Assembly: GCF_014274685.1 (NCBI RefSeq)
Contig: NZ_CP060393.1
Location: forward strand, 1,919,501 to 1,983,500
Direction: 5' to 3'
From: Edaphobacter sp. 4G125
GTDB taxonomy: Bacteria; Acidobacteriota; Terriglobia; Terriglobales; Acidobacteriaceae
DNA: 64,000 bases
Part shown: one piece after another, positions 26,821 through 36,669 of the stretch
How the letters are laid out: each line of letters starts with the position of its first letter
Numbering within the stretch: the first letter of the stretch is position 1
Position numbers and translations under genes: made by a program
The notes under the pieces: generated by a model
Seen by the model: the letters and a program-made list of their open reading frames with translations, nothing else
Database searches by the model: none
Told to the model about the DNA's origin: nothing

Positions 26821-29800
26821 CTAAAAGGTGAAGTGAGCCCCAATCTGCAGCTGGCGCGGATTTCCTCTTGCACTGCCGATCTGACCAAAGTTGGAGTGCC
26901 CGAGGTTTGTGTCCGGATTGGAATAGTACGGCGTATTTGTGAGATTAAAGGCATCCAGTTGTACGCTAATCTTCATCGATTCGTGGATAGTTTCGGATTT
27001 CGACAAAGACAGATCCGCGTTGTGGAAGCCGGGGCCGTGGACCTTTCCTGAACCTGAATTGCCCAGTTGGAGTGCTGCCGGTGTCGTGAAGCAGCTTGTA
27101 TCGAACCATTTTGAAATCGCGCCGATCGTTCGAACAGAATTGCACGTAACATTTGCGCGATTGCTCACTCCGCTGCCGAGGTTGTCGTAGGCTGCTGTGA
27201 AAGCAAGAGGGCTGCCGGACTGCAGCTTCGTGATGGTACTAAATTGCCATCCTCCGAAAAGTACCTCTGCCGGACGTGGGGCTGAGGTAAGCCAGCGCTG
27301 ACCGGGGCCAAACGGCAATTGATAGATGAGACTGGCGATGAAGTTCTGCGGAATGTTAGGAGCCTGGTTTCTGCCTTCACCCCGGTTGTAGCGATCGTCG
27401 AGTGGCCACCAGACGCTCATATCGTCGATCTCTTTTGACCAGGTGTAGTTCACACGCCCGACCAGCGAGTGAGAGATGTTAACCTTCGTCTCAGCTTGCA
27501 ACGCATGATAGATAGAGGAACCATCGGCGGCAGCGTAGTCCATGTTGGTCGCGTACTGCTGTCCGGCTGAGTTGAAGTACCTGTAGGGAAGGCGCGAGTT
27601 ATAGGGCGTATTTCCTGGCGGCGGGGTGTTGATGTTGTAACGCCGGAAGAGATGCACTCCACGGGTACCGACATAGGTGATGCTGAAGGCGAGCGAATCG
27701 GTGACTTTTTGTTGTACACCAACGTTCCATGCATAAGCCACGTCGGGTTGCATCTTTTTCGTCATAATGCTGACGGTGACCCCTGGCGGAGGTGCGACGG
27801 ATGCTGTGGTTGAGGTGGGAACATACTGCGGCAGGCCAACCACGCTGAGAGGTTGTAGAGGCACGTTGCGTTGCTGGGCAGGGCTATTGAAGACTTCAAA
27901 GAAGGGGAAGTTGCGCTCGAGAAACCCTCCCATTGCGCCAAAGTTTCCAGGGAAGTGGGTGATACCAAAGGCGCCGCTTACAGTGGTTCCGCCACTGGTG
28001 GGGGAGTAGGCAAAGCCAACGCGCGGCGAGTAGCCGCCATAATAATTGTCCACGTTGGGCGCGCGGTTGCCATCTTTGGCAAAGTCAAGAACGCCAGTGG
28101 CGAGATTGAAGTTGGACTGACGGTTGTTTTTGTCAATGGCCGCTGTAATCAGGTCCCAGCGTAGCGCAAGGTTTACTGTAAGGGTGCGGTTGACACGGTA
28201 CTGGTCTCCCGCATAAATACCTAGCAGGTTGGCTCGGGTAGCAGGTTTGGTCGCGACGAAACCGCGGTCGAGGCTAGAAGGGAGGCCGAGTAGGAAACTC
28301 GCAAACTGGTTGCCTCCGATTGGAGTTGTACAGCTTGGATCCAGGGTGCAACTGCTGGTGTAGTCGGAGATGTAGTTGAAATCTCCGTTCTTGTTCGCGT
28401 CTGAGTTGGTGAGTGAAGCCTGCAACCGCCGGTAGTCCTCGCCGAAGGTTACCGTGTGCTGACCCCAGACCTTGGTTAGATTATCGGTGATCTGGTAGGA
28501 GTTGGAGATACGTTGTGAGTTTGTCCAGCCTTGAGAGCCGGTCGACGCGATGTTTCCGATGCTGAAGTTGCCTATCCCCGTCGCCCCGAAAATTGCGCTG
28601 TTTCCGTTCGGAATGCCGAGTGCTGTATTTTCGTTGGTGCCAAGGTCGTTGCCGAAGTCCTGTGTATAAAAACGATTGAAGCCAAAGCGCAACTCGTTGA
28701 GCATCGTCGGCGAGAAGGTATGGTTATAGCCAAGAGCAGCGTTGTGATTCCGGCTCTTGGCATTGACGTCACCAATCTGAATAAATGGTGTTCCTGGCGA
28801 GGGAGCCGAAAGATCGCGCTGTTGGTAGGACTCACGACCGAAGATGCGGTCGCCATTGCCGAACTGATAGTCCAACTTGGCATCGAACTGATGGCTCTTG
28901 TCGGGTTCGACGGTGTTGGCTTTGTAGTTGTTGCTGGTGCTGGTTTGGTCGGTTGCTGCGGGCCATATCTTGTTTCCCGACACCATATTGGCCGACACAG
29001 GATCGAAACGGTTGGTAGGAATTTGCCACGCGGGTCCCTGCGGAGTGTTGACGGTGGGAAAGGGAGCTTTTGTCAACGGATCGTAGATTGGAGAAGGGAA
29101 CTGGCTCTTCAAGAATGTGCCCTGCGTCATCAGCGTTGTAGGAACGGTAAGAATATAGCTGATGCCATTGCTGAGGAGAAGCCCCTGATAGTCGACGAAG
29201 AAGAACGCTTTGTTGCGCAGGATGGGGCCGCCGAACGATCCGCCGAACTGGTTGGCTCGATATGGAGCCTTACTCGTTGCACGCCACTGATAGGCGTTGA
29301 GTGCATCGTCGCGAAAGAACTCATAGGCGGAGCCGTGAAAATTGTTCGTGCCGGACTTGATGAACGCGTTGACCTGTGCTCCACCATAAGTCCCAACGGT
29401 GATGTCCGCGTTATTTGTCGAGATCTTAACCTCATGGATGGAATCGAGCGGTGGCGTGACATTAATGAAGGCGTTGAGCATTTCCATGTTGTTTACGCCA
29501 TCCAGGGTGTAGGTCGTGCCGCCCCAAGGCATTCCGTTGACGCTCGCTGTAATTGGCCCGGATGCTCCGGCGCCGGCGGCAGCCTCAGGCGCACTGCCGA
29601 AGCCAGCCTGCACGGAGCCGGGAACGGTCTGCACCAGCTGCGAAAAGACCCGGCCGTTCAGAGGCAGGTTCGTAACCTCATGAGCATCCAGCACCTCGCC
29701 TAGAGACGAACTCGTGCTGTCGATGAGCGGGTTGGTGGCAGTTACCGTGACGGATTGGTTTGTTGTTCCGACCTGGAGGGTGAAAGGGACGATTGTGGCG

Positions 29801-30147
29801 TTATCCACCGTAACGATATTGCCCTTTGAGATGACGGTCTGCATTCCGGCCGCCTCAATCTGGATTCGATAATTTCCAGGTGGTAAATTGTTGACTCGAT
29901 ATTCACCTCGCGAATCGGCGGTCCCTGAGAAACTTATCCCAGTGTCCTCGCTTGTGACCGTTACTTTCACGTTGTTGACCGCTGCGCCCGTCGAATCCAG
30001 AACCGTCCCGACGATGCGCCCGCTGACACCTTGAGCAAGCACCTGGGACGCAGTCAAGATGAGAAAAAGCGCCAACGTCATCCAGCCGGCTGCTGGCAAG
30101 TTTATGAATCTAATCCACTTATATCTTCTAGTTTCTTGCGATTGCAT
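26821..30147 (-). CDS. TonB-dependent receptor, carboxypeptidase-regulatory-like N-terminus
   Basis: 1108 residues, outer membrane. The signal region (LALFLILTASQVLAQ) is followed by a regulatory beta-sandwich (SGRIVGTVLDSTGAAVNNVKV), a plug (NLPLNGRVFSQLVQTVPGS, TLDGVNNMEML) and a barrel ending in IGAHFTF. A strong GGGAGGCGGGAAG ribosome site precedes the ATG. It is the first gene of the minus-strand cassette with two exported glycosidases and probably imports their products or substrates. It belongs to the same family as the receptor at 12381 but differs throughout the barrel. A 390-codon open frame on the other strand inside it is a shadow. Confidence 0.92.
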   Translation of the reverse strand: MQSQETRRYKWIRFINLPAAGWMTLALFLILTASQVLAQGVSGRIVGTVLDSTGAAVNNVKVTVTSEDTGISFSGTADSRGEYRVNNLPPGNYRIQIEAAGMQTVISKGNIVTVDNATIVPFTLQVGTTNQSVTVTATNPLIDSTSSSLGEVLDAHEVTNLPLNGRVFSQLVQTVPGSVQAGFGSAPEAAAGAGASGPITASVNGMPWGGTTYTLDGVNNMEMLNAFINVTPPLDSIHEVKISTNNADITVGTYGGAQVNAFIKSGTNNFHGSAYEFFRDDALNAYQWRATSKAPYRANQFGGSFGGPILRNKAFFFVDYQGLLLSNGISYILTVPTTLMTQGTFLKSQFPSPIYDPLTKAPFPTVNTPQGPAWQIPTNRFDPVSANMVSGNKIWPAATDQTSTSNNYKANTVEPDKSHQFDAKLDYQFGNGDRIFGRESYQQRDLSAPSPGTPFIQIGDVNAKSRNHNAALGYNHTFSPTMLNELRFGFNRFYTQDFGNDLGTNENTALGIPNGNSAIFGATGIGNFSIGNIASTGSQGWTNSQRISNSYQITDNLTKVWGQHTVTFGEDYRRLQASLTNSDANKNGDFNYISDYTSSCTLDPSCTTPIGGNQFASFLLGLPSSLDRGFVATKPATRANLLGIYAGDQYRVNRTLTVNLALRWDLITAAIDKNNRQSNFNLATGVLDFAKDGNRAPNVDNYYGGYSPRVGFAYSPTSGGTTVSGAFGITHFPGNFGAMGGFLERNFPFFEVFNSPAQQRNVPLQPLSVVGLPQYVPTSTTASVAPPPGVTVSIMTKKMQPDVAYAWNVGVQQKVTDSLAFSITYVGTRGVHLFRRYNINTPPPGNTPYNSRLPYRYFNSAGQQYATNMDYAAADGSSIYHALQAETKVNISHSLVGRVNYTWSKEIDDMSVWWPLDDRYNRGEGRNQAPNIPQNFIASLIYQLPFGPGQRWLTSAPRPAEVLFGGWQFSTITKLQSGSPLAFTAAYDNLGSGVSNRANVTCNSVRTIGAISKWFDTSCFTTPAALQLGNSGSGKVHGPGFHNADLSLSKSETIHESMKISVQLDAFNLTNTPYYSNPDTNLGHSNFGQIGSARGNPRQLQIGAHFTF

Positions 30148-30450
30148 CTTCCCGCCTCCCCTGATCTTTCGAATGCATCAGCATTTCAAAAACACTTGCC
30201 ACGCTAGAATGCGAAGCGACCAGAGACTAGTTACCCGGGGATACCACAAGGCGACATAAGATATTTTTCTAGTTATTTCAATACGTTTCACGGATGTTAC
30301 ATGGTGCGTTACAAGCCCTGGGGAGACTTGTTGTGCTTCACCAACGGAATGGCGACAGGCTAAATCTGCAAGTTGTTTGGTAAAGTGCGTCCGGCCGGAG
30401 GATCTGAAAAGTTCGAAAAAGGCGTCAGGTTATGAATTGAACCAAACGGC
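30148..30450. other. intergenic region upstream of receptor cassette
   Basis: About 300 bases holding the receptor promoter. No gene or clear repeat is seen. The upstream neighbour, the membrane-bound wHTH regulator, ends at its left-hand side in the same orientation. Confidence 0.3.
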
Positions 30451-32082
30451 CTAGTTTGCCCGGGGGGGCATTTGCGGGTTTCCCATGTTGGCTGCCTGAA
30501 CCCGGTGAACGGAAATCAGATCCGCACCGAGGACTTGATATCCTTTAGCAAGGCGTACGTGAACGAGGGCTTGAAAAGGGGTAAGGTCTTTTTTCCCTTT
30601 ATCTCCAGGATCGCTTAGGGCCTTACTTAGGCGTTCAATGCCGTACTTCGAGGTCACAAACATCGCGGCCCCCTCAGTACCTTTAGTGTCGAGCCCGCCG
30701 ATGATGGCAATCGAGCGGCCAGGTGTGACACCTGGTGCAATTGTGACGATACCGAAGTCTGCTGTAAGAGCCTTGGTGTTGGCATCGCGTTCTGTGTGAT
30801 ATGACGAGGCCTCGCCGTCCCGCGGGTGAGCGTTCAATATCTGGGCGCGCCATTGTTCATGATGTTGGTCTGGATTGCTGTAACTGAAATCGCCTGCGGT
30901 GAGTAGCTGCTCGACAGCGGGATTCTGAAAGGATGAGCCGAGCAGAATGACGTTGTGTTGGTTGAGATCATTCGGGCCCACATCCCGGCTCGATTTGATA
31001 ATCGGTTTCAAACCCATGTGGCCAAAGAGCGACGCCAGCATGGCAACGGACTCCAATTCACCGGTTCCGGTATATCCATTTTCGTAATACAGTTGCCCGG
31101 CTTTTGCTACGATTTCAGGGTTCGACGCAAACTGGCGCGCCACGTGAGGGTCTACGAGCGCTCCGCGGCTATCGATCGCGCCATGACGAAATCGGAACAG
31201 GTCATTCGAGTCATCCAGGAGAAAGACGGCATCCGGGTAAGCAATCACAGGAGAGGTATCGTTACCAAGAAAACGTCGCCAGAAGGCTTCGACCAGGCCA
31301 TCATCGACGGGCCCGGTATTGAGGGCGTTGGCTTCGCCTGTATGCAGCTTCATTGCAATTTGATGGATTGCCAGCCAATAACCGAAGGACATCATAAGAG
31401 TAGCTAAGGCGAGAAGTTCGCCGATGGTGCTCCAGCGCAGTTTTGTTCGAGAGACGCTCTTTGTGCCGGCTGCTGCGTCGATAGGTGCGGTTTCCAGTGA
31501 GTCAGTATCCGCGATAGACCCGGATTTGCCTGTAGATAAGTCGCCCCGATGGGAAAGCGAAACCGCCATTACCTCGAAAGTGGGCACGTAGTGGCCCTTC
31601 GGAAACTGAATCAGAATGGGATCTCGGCTGCCTTCGTCATCGTAGTACTCCTTAAGTTTGACCCTGAGACGGTGGCTTTGCACCCTGACGATTGGGTCTA
31701 CTTTCGGGTCGAAATCGGGTTTACGACCCAGCGCCTCGACGCCGATGGTGTATTCCTTCAGACTCTCTGCTGAGCCACCGATGGTTTTATCTGTCAGGAA
31801 CTGAAGCAGTAGTTGAAGTGTGGCAGCGTTGCGAAAGGTGGCGGACTGGACGACACGCCGAACCTGATCTCTGTATTCCTCAACCGACGTCTCGCTTACA
31901 TGTGAATGCGCGAACGTGCTGGCGTTTTCCAATTCGCCCCTCAAGTAATTCCTGAATGAGAAAAATCCTAGCAGTTCATTAAGAATTTGATCAACGTGGA
32001 CGCTGCGGGTTGCTCGTGGGGTGCACACTAGGCAAAGGTGTTGGAGACGGAGTCCGATTGATGCTCTATCAATATGGTGCAT
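30451..32082 (-). CDS. membrane-anchored winged-helix regulator, Acidobacteria type
   Basis: Up to 543 residues. An N-terminal cytoplasmic domain has SLKEYTIGVEALG, FDPKVDPIVRVQSHRLR and FPKGHYVPTFE, the winged-helix-like module common in Acidobacteria, often fused to sensor or TPR domains. One transmembrane helix (about 218-240) follows, then a 300-residue presumably periplasmic domain of unknown fold. The layout is that of ToxR/CadC one-component sensors. The first 50 residues look unlike coding; a TTG at 31932 with a GAGGGG ribosome site is a good alternative start. It may control the adjacent receptor cassette or the alpha-galactosidase locus. Confidence 0.75.
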   Translation of the reverse strand: MHHIDRASIGLRLQHLCLVCTPRATRSVHVDQILNELLGFFSFRNYLRGELENASTFAHSHVSETSVEEYRDQVRRVVQSATFRNAATLQLLLQFLTDKTIGGSAESLKEYTIGVEALGRKPDFDPKVDPIVRVQSHRLRVKLKEYYDDEGSRDPILIQFPKGHYVPTFEVMAVSLSHRGDLSTGKSGSIADTDSLETAPIDAAAGTKSVSRTKLRWSTIGELLALATLMMSFGYWLAIHQIAMKLHTGEANALNTGPVDDGLVEAFWRRFLGNDTSPVIAYPDAVFLLDDSNDLFRFRHGAIDSRGALVDPHVARQFASNPEIVAKAGQLYYENGYTGTGELESVAMLASLFGHMGLKPIIKSSRDVGPNDLNQHNVILLGSSFQNPAVEQLLTAGDFSYSNPDQHHEQWRAQILNAHPRDGEASSYHTERDANTKALTADFGIVTIAPGVTPGRSIAIIGGLDTKGTEGAAMFVTSKYGIERLSKALSDPGDKGKKDLTPFQALVHVRLAKGYQVLGADLISVHRVQAANMGNPQMPPRAN

Positions 32083-32481
32083 CAGGAAGAAGCAAAGATC
32101 GCATACTCAGTTCGCCGCTATCGTCTGTTGCTGCAGTGGAGTTGCGTGCTCCGCCTGGAAAATGATAGCCAGTCAATGGGCGATTCTGCGAATCTCTCTC
32201 GATCTGGAGAAGAAACTCTTTATATCCTTAGCTGCCACAGCCGCATAGTAGTGGGTGGTGAAGTACCTGTAAATGTCTGTATTGACTCTGCGCGCCTAGC
32301 GTGACAGGTTGGAAGTCAAGCTACTACCGCACTTGAGCTATGTATCAAAATTGAAATAAGTACTTAAATTGAAAATGTATCCGGAAATTTGCATATCTTG
32401 TCCGTCTACTAGAAAAGCGAATTATGCATGGATGATTTGGGTTGTTCGGATTCTATCAATCCCTCCGCGGTCACGCTGAGT
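32083..32481. other. intergenic region between wHTH and LacI genes
   Basis: About 400 bases. Two short open frames on the plus strand have no ribosome site or recognisable domain and I reject them. The AT-rich part (32330-32400) is likely promoter DNA. Nothing else is seen. Confidence 0.3.
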
Positions 32482-33546
32482 TCAGTTTTTGTTCTGTGCA
32501 GATCGAACTCCAACGGTATGTTTTGTTGATTGCGATTCCCCCGATGGTTTTGGTGGAGGGGCAGTAGAACGGCGAGCGATCAACTCTGTAGCGATGATGT
32601 GGTTTGCAGTTCGCTTTCGTGACCCAGGAATGGCGTCGTAAAGCGCCATGAATGCTCTTAAGGCAATCTCAACACGCGAGACGCGAATGGTCGTGAGCGG
32701 CGGCTGCATGAGGCCGCTTAGTTGAATATCATCGAATCCTATCAGGGATAGTTCAGATGGAACTTGAACACCACGTGTGTACGCCGCATCGAGAGCTCCG
32801 ATCGCTGTGAGATCGTTAGAACACATCACGGCGGTAGGAGGGGAGGGAAGATCAAGTAACTCATTCATGGCGGCCTGGCCACCATCGACTCCATGATTTC
32901 CAGTGCGGATGTACTCACGCCGAAGCGTAATGTTTTGCCGTTTAAGTGAGGAAATGAATGCGTTCCGTCGTGTCACGGCTGACTTCAAGGTTGGCGGACC
33001 CTGGATCAAAGCAATGCGCTCGTGCCCAAGCTGCAAGAGATGGTCGATCGCAAGAGCGATGCCATGTTCGTAGTCGATTGTGATATTGCTGATGTTGCGA
33101 CCAACCTTACCAGTATCCAGAAACACCAAGGGAATATCGCGACGGCTGAGTATCTGGATCAGCTTGGGCTCCATCTCAGAGGTCATGATCGCGACTCCAT
33201 CGACCTTGTGTTCCAGTAGTCGTCGTACGCATTGCTCCATGCGCTTCAGATCGTAGTCGGTATCAACGACCAGAGTTTCGTAGTCGTACTCAAGCGCATG
33301 TCTTTCGAAGAGCTTTACTAGATCGGGAAAGAAGGGGTTAGTGATATCCGAAATAATCAGGCCATAAGTATAGCTTTTACCTGAGCTGAGTATGCGAGCA
33401 TAGGTATTCGGAAAGTACCCGAGCTGCTTTGCCGCTTTATGTACGCGGTGTTCTGTCTGTGGATCGACTGGTGCCGATCGCGTAAATACACGAGATACTG
33501 TAGCGGAGGAAACCCCAGCCGCCTTCGCTACCTGGCGGATATTCAT
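32482..33546 (-). CDS. LacI-family transcriptional regulator
   Basis: 354 residues. The N-terminal LacI helix-turn-helix (IRQVAKAAGVSSATVSRVF) and hinge (LGYFPNTYARILSSGKS) are followed by a periplasmic-binding-protein-like sensor domain with GLIISDITNPFF and LIGFDDIQLSGLMQPPLTTI. It lies 33 bases downstream of the alpha-galactosidase gene on the same strand, so it probably controls that gene in response to a galactoside. LacI proteins typically bind even palindromes with a central CpG, so it could also bind the AGCGCT sites 10-20 kb away, but no such site is seen at its own locus. Confidence 0.92.
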   Translation of the reverse strand: MNIRQVAKAAGVSSATVSRVFTRSAPVDPQTEHRVHKAAKQLGYFPNTYARILSSGKSYTYGLIISDITNPFFPDLVKLFERHALEYDYETLVVDTDYDLKRMEQCVRRLLEHKVDGVAIMTSEMEPKLIQILSRRDIPLVFLDTGKVGRNISNITIDYEHGIALAIDHLLQLGHERIALIQGPPTLKSAVTRRNAFISSLKRQNITLRREYIRTGNHGVDGGQAAMNELLDLPSPPTAVMCSNDLTAIGALDAAYTRGVQVPSELSLIGFDDIQLSGLMQPPLTTIRVSRVEIALRAFMALYDAIPGSRKRTANHIIATELIARRSTAPPPKPSGESQSTKHTVGVRSAQNKN

Positions 33547-33579
33547 TCCTTCAGTTCCTCCGCTCCAGCATTCTTCGCA

Positions 33580-35160
33580 CTACCTTCTCACCCGGAGCAG
33601 TACCACTCCGTGACGCGGTACTGAAGATGCAAAATGATTGCCAGTTGCGCTGACGTCTTCGTGCTTCCAAAGGTCGTGGATATGCAGTTTCTTCCCCGTA
33701 AAGGAAGGGTCGATACTCGCCAGGTTGATTGTTTCGGGAACCGCCTGTTCTCCACGATTGAAGATGCCAACAATGATGGAGCCATCGCCCATCTTTCTTG
33801 TAAGAACTTCAATGTTTCCATCCTTAGAGAATTCTTCCGTCGGCAACGCGGCGGAATCCTGATCAATTGCAATGACCTCTGCATTCATCAGAATGGACTT
33901 CGTTTCATCTGACATATTGCGCAGGTCGTTACCAGCGATCAGGGGAGCTGAAAGCATCGACCAAAGACTCATATGGGTTCTATATTCATCGGCATTCATT
34001 CCCCCATTACCGATCTCAAGCATATCCGGATCGTTCCAGTGACCAGACCGAGTGTAGGAAGCGATAGCAAGTTGCGAAAAACCTATTCTATCCATTGACT
34101 CCCAAGTGTCGCGTATGTCCCCTGTTGTTCTCCATAAGTTGCCTCCGGTCTTCGCGCCCCACTTCCAGGGAGCGTTTTCGCCATATTGGCAGAGACTGAA
34201 AACGATGGGGTGTTTCGTGGATTGAAGCGCAACCCCCATCTTCTGGTAGAGACCACGATGATTCTGTTCTGAGGAAGGATAGATATTGCGTGCGCTACAT
34301 AAGTCATATTTAAGGTAGTCGATTCCCCAAGCCGCATATGTCTTTGCATCCTGCGCCTCATGACCGAAGCTGCCGGTATAGCCAGCACAGGTCTTGGGTC
34401 CAGGTGAAGAATAGATGCCGAGCTTGAGACCTTTGGAGTGAACATAGTCAGCGAGTGCCTTCATGTCAGGGAACTTTGTGTTGGTGAGGATGTTGCCATC
34501 TTTGTCGCGCCCTGCTTCCCAGGTGTCGTCGATGTTGATGTAGATGTAGCCAAGCTTGTTCATGCCGCTGCTGACCATGGCATCGGCCATCTCGCGAACG
34601 TCTTTGTCGGTGATCTTACCCGCGAATTTATTCCAACTGTTCCATCCCATCGGTGGTGTGCGGACCAGGCCGTTATCAGGGACATCAATGAGATGAGGGA
34701 GAGGCAAGGGAGCCGGGGGCATGGCAGCTTCGTGCGTCGTGCGTTCAGCATCGCCAGTCATTGCCTGTCCACGGAACCCGATGGACGTAAGGGTGATTTT
34801 CCCGTCATGGAAAGTGCCATCATAAACAACAGGACGACGGGCAAAACCTCCAGGAGAGCCTGCCGGAACTGGTGGCGGTACGGTAGCAATATGCACCGTG
34901 GTGCCTTTGATGCTTCCTTCTATCGGGATTCCGTCCGGGGCGCGACCAAGCCATTTACCGGTGAGTGTCTCACCGTGCTGTTCCAACTGGAAGAAGATTT
35001 CGCGATAGGTTCCATCTCCATTGGGAGCACGCAGATTCCAGTAGCCGGTCAGGTCACCTTGTGCAAATGCAGGCAGACTGAACGCTATGAGTGCAATAGC
35101 GTTCAGGCGCAATAAAGTAAACCGTTTAGAAACCATTTTGCAAGTATTTGAAACCTGCAT
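33580..35160 (-). CDS. alpha-galactosidase, GH27
   Basis: 526 residues with a signal peptide (LLRLNAIALIAFSLPAFAQ). A beta domain of about 110 residues (GDLTGYWNLR onward) precedes the GH27 barrel: MGWNSWNKFAGKI, YINIDDTWEA, the nucleophile in DYLKYDLC and the acid/base in WNDPDMLEIG. A C-terminal beta-sandwich follows. It hydrolyses terminal alpha-galactosides in the periplasm or outside. The start at 35160 is chosen for an AAGGAGAGG ribosome site; an in-frame ATG at 35196 is less likely. The LacI gene follows closely. Confidence 0.94.
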   Translation of the reverse strand: MQVSNTCKMVSKRFTLLRLNAIALIAFSLPAFAQGDLTGYWNLRAPNGDGTYREIFFQLEQHGETLTGKWLGRAPDGIPIEGSIKGTTVHIATVPPPVPAGSPGGFARRPVVYDGTFHDGKITLTSIGFRGQAMTGDAERTTHEAAMPPAPLPLPHLIDVPDNGLVRTPPMGWNSWNKFAGKITDKDVREMADAMVSSGMNKLGYIYINIDDTWEAGRDKDGNILTNTKFPDMKALADYVHSKGLKLGIYSSPGPKTCAGYTGSFGHEAQDAKTYAAWGIDYLKYDLCSARNIYPSSEQNHRGLYQKMGVALQSTKHPIVFSLCQYGENAPWKWGAKTGGNLWRTTGDIRDTWESMDRIGFSQLAIASYTRSGHWNDPDMLEIGNGGMNADEYRTHMSLWSMLSAPLIAGNDLRNMSDETKSILMNAEVIAIDQDSAALPTEEFSKDGNIEVLTRKMGDGSIIVGIFNRGEQAVPETINLASIDPSFTGKKLHIHDLWKHEDVSATGNHFASSVPRHGVVLLRVRR

Positions 35161-35515
35161 GAGATATCCCTCTCCTTGTAGGAAACGATGGCGCACCCCT
35201 GATTTTCAGGGAGTATCTTCGCGAGCAATGTAACCGATTTCATGTGATTTGTGCAAGACATGTCCACGAAATCGTGAAGTATCGGGTAGGGGGAATTATC
35301 CTCAAAATAAATCATTGCAGTGGAGGGAACTACGACGGATCGTATGCTTACTCTCGTCAAGCTTTCGGTTTCCTTCTGGATGCGAAAGCACGGCTTCCAA
35401 ACCATTCTGGATGATGAGGTATTTAGCGTGTTAGAGATTCTGATTTTTTAGTCCGGAGTGGTGATATTCGGCTAAAGCTTGCAAAATCTCCTGCAGATGC
35501 GGTTCAATCGAGTTA
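35161..35515. other. divergent intergenic region
   Basis: About 355 bases between the alpha-galactosidase gene (minus) and the first small Cys/His protein (plus). No gene supported. It must contain promoters for both. No AGCGCT palindrome is found, unlike the fucose locus. Confidence 0.3.
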
Positions 35516-35905
35516 TTGCGAAAGCTTCTCTCCATTTTGTTGCTGGTTGCCTTCAGTTTTCTAGTTGCTGCGCCGCTTTTCGCCGGAACAGCAGAGAGAG
35601 AAGCTCGTCTTCCTGCATGCTGCCGTAAAAACGGAAAGCACCATTGCATGATGGGGGCGGAAAGCGGTCAGCAGCTTGCGCACGCAGGGCCGTATCTTAC
35701 GGCCCCCGTTGAAAAGTGCCCTTACTATCCAAAAGCTGTAAAGGCATTGCGCTCTTCTGACTTATATACGGTCACGACCGCGGAAGCAGTCTTTGCTTCG
35801 CTGGTAAGTCATCCTGCACGCAAAGCCCAAACGGATGCAAAATGTCGTATCTCGCGTGATCGCTCCCGACTAAAGCGCGGCCCCCCAACATCTTTCTTCT
35901 TGTAG
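35516..35905 (+). CDS. small exported Cys/His-rich protein (paralog A), possible metal-binding
   Basis: 129 residues from a TTG start at 35516. A signal peptide (KLLSILLLVAFSFLVAAPLFAG) is followed by LPACCRKNGKHHCMM, then EKCPYY, AVFASLVSHP and a basic C-terminus ISRDRSRLKRGPP. The Cys, His and Met pattern suggests a periplasmic metal site, as in copper-related small proteins. The paralog at 36135 keeps all four motifs. It is followed by that paralog, a TonB receptor and a PepSY membrane protein. No known family was recognised; DUF2946-type copper-locus proteins are the nearest analogy I can offer. Confidence 0.65.
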   Translation: MRKLLSILLLVAFSFLVAAPLFAGTAEREARLPACCRKNGKHHCMMGAESGQQLAHAGPYLTAPVEKCPYYPKAVKALRSSDLYTVTTAEAVFASLVSHPARKAQTDAKCRISRDRSRLKRGPPTSFFL

Positions 35906-36134
35906 ATCGCTCAGTTTTCCGCTGATTAATGCAGCGCGGAGGCTGACCGACTTTATTGCGCTCCATGGTCCCTTTGATGCAAGATCTGTAACTGTCAGAA
36001 GGCCTCTGCTCCTTAGGCAGCAGTTCTCTATCTCGGCGGTTTCTGTCTAGATCTTCCATCCGAAGGACGACAGTCATTGAGACGCGACTTGGACCTCAGA
36101 TGATGAATCACGCTTCTGTGAAACCAGATCCTAG

Positions 36135-36566
36135 ATGGAAGAGATGCGACGTATTGAGAAAAGCTTGAAGGAGAAGACATGGTGCGTAAGCATCATTATG
36201 CTTCTTGTTTTTTCCTTTTCGTTGCAGTTTCTATCACTGATATTTTCTCATCTTCCAGCCGAGGCATCGCTTCCAGCCTGTTGCCGAACGCACGGAAAGC
36301 ATCACTGTGTGATGAACAAGGATTTGTTCGCACCTAGCCAAGGTCCCCACTCCCCTGAAATTGTTCAAGTCCGAGAGAAGTGCCCTTTTTTCGCAACAAC
36401 TCTTGTGAGTTGGCATGGACACGAATTCAGATTGAATGTTGCGGATCTTATTTTTGCTGAGATCGTCTCGCATCCTGTTCTTCGGCCGCAAATAGCTGCG
36501 CTTCGTAGAATTTCATTTGACCGATCTCGTCAAAAACGTGGCCCTCCTTCGACATCTCTCCTTTAA
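36135..36566 (+). CDS. small exported Cys/His-rich protein (paralog B), possible metal-binding
   Basis: 143 residues. A hydrophobic N-terminal segment (VSIIMLLVFSFSLQFLSLIF) precedes LPACCRTHGKHHCVM, EKCPFF, LIFAEIVSHP and RISFDRSRQKRGPP. It is clearly related to the protein at 35516 over the mature part, though the middle differs. The conserved cysteines and histidines would suit copper or another soft metal; this is inference. It ends about 100 bases before a TonB receptor gene on the same strand. A short GCCGGAT/ATCCGGC hairpin (36580-36594) follows it. Confidence 0.65.
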   Translation: MEEMRRIEKSLKEKTWCVSIIMLLVFSFSLQFLSLIFSHLPAEASLPACCRTHGKHHCVMNKDLFAPSQGPHSPEIVQVREKCPFFATTLVSWHGHEFRLNVADLIFAEIVSHPVLRPQIAALRRISFDRSRQKRGPPSTSLL

Positions 36567-36669
36567 TTTTCTGAAAAGAGCCGGATGATCCGGCGCCTGT
36601 AGAGGCTTCCATGTTGTCTGTGCAAGACGAACAGAGGATCTCTGCCGAAATGTCTTTTGGAGAGGAACG

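Noticed and set aside
28531-29703. 390-codon open frame on the plus strand
   Set aside because: Antisense to the TonB receptor at 26821-30147; no ribosome site or conserved motif.
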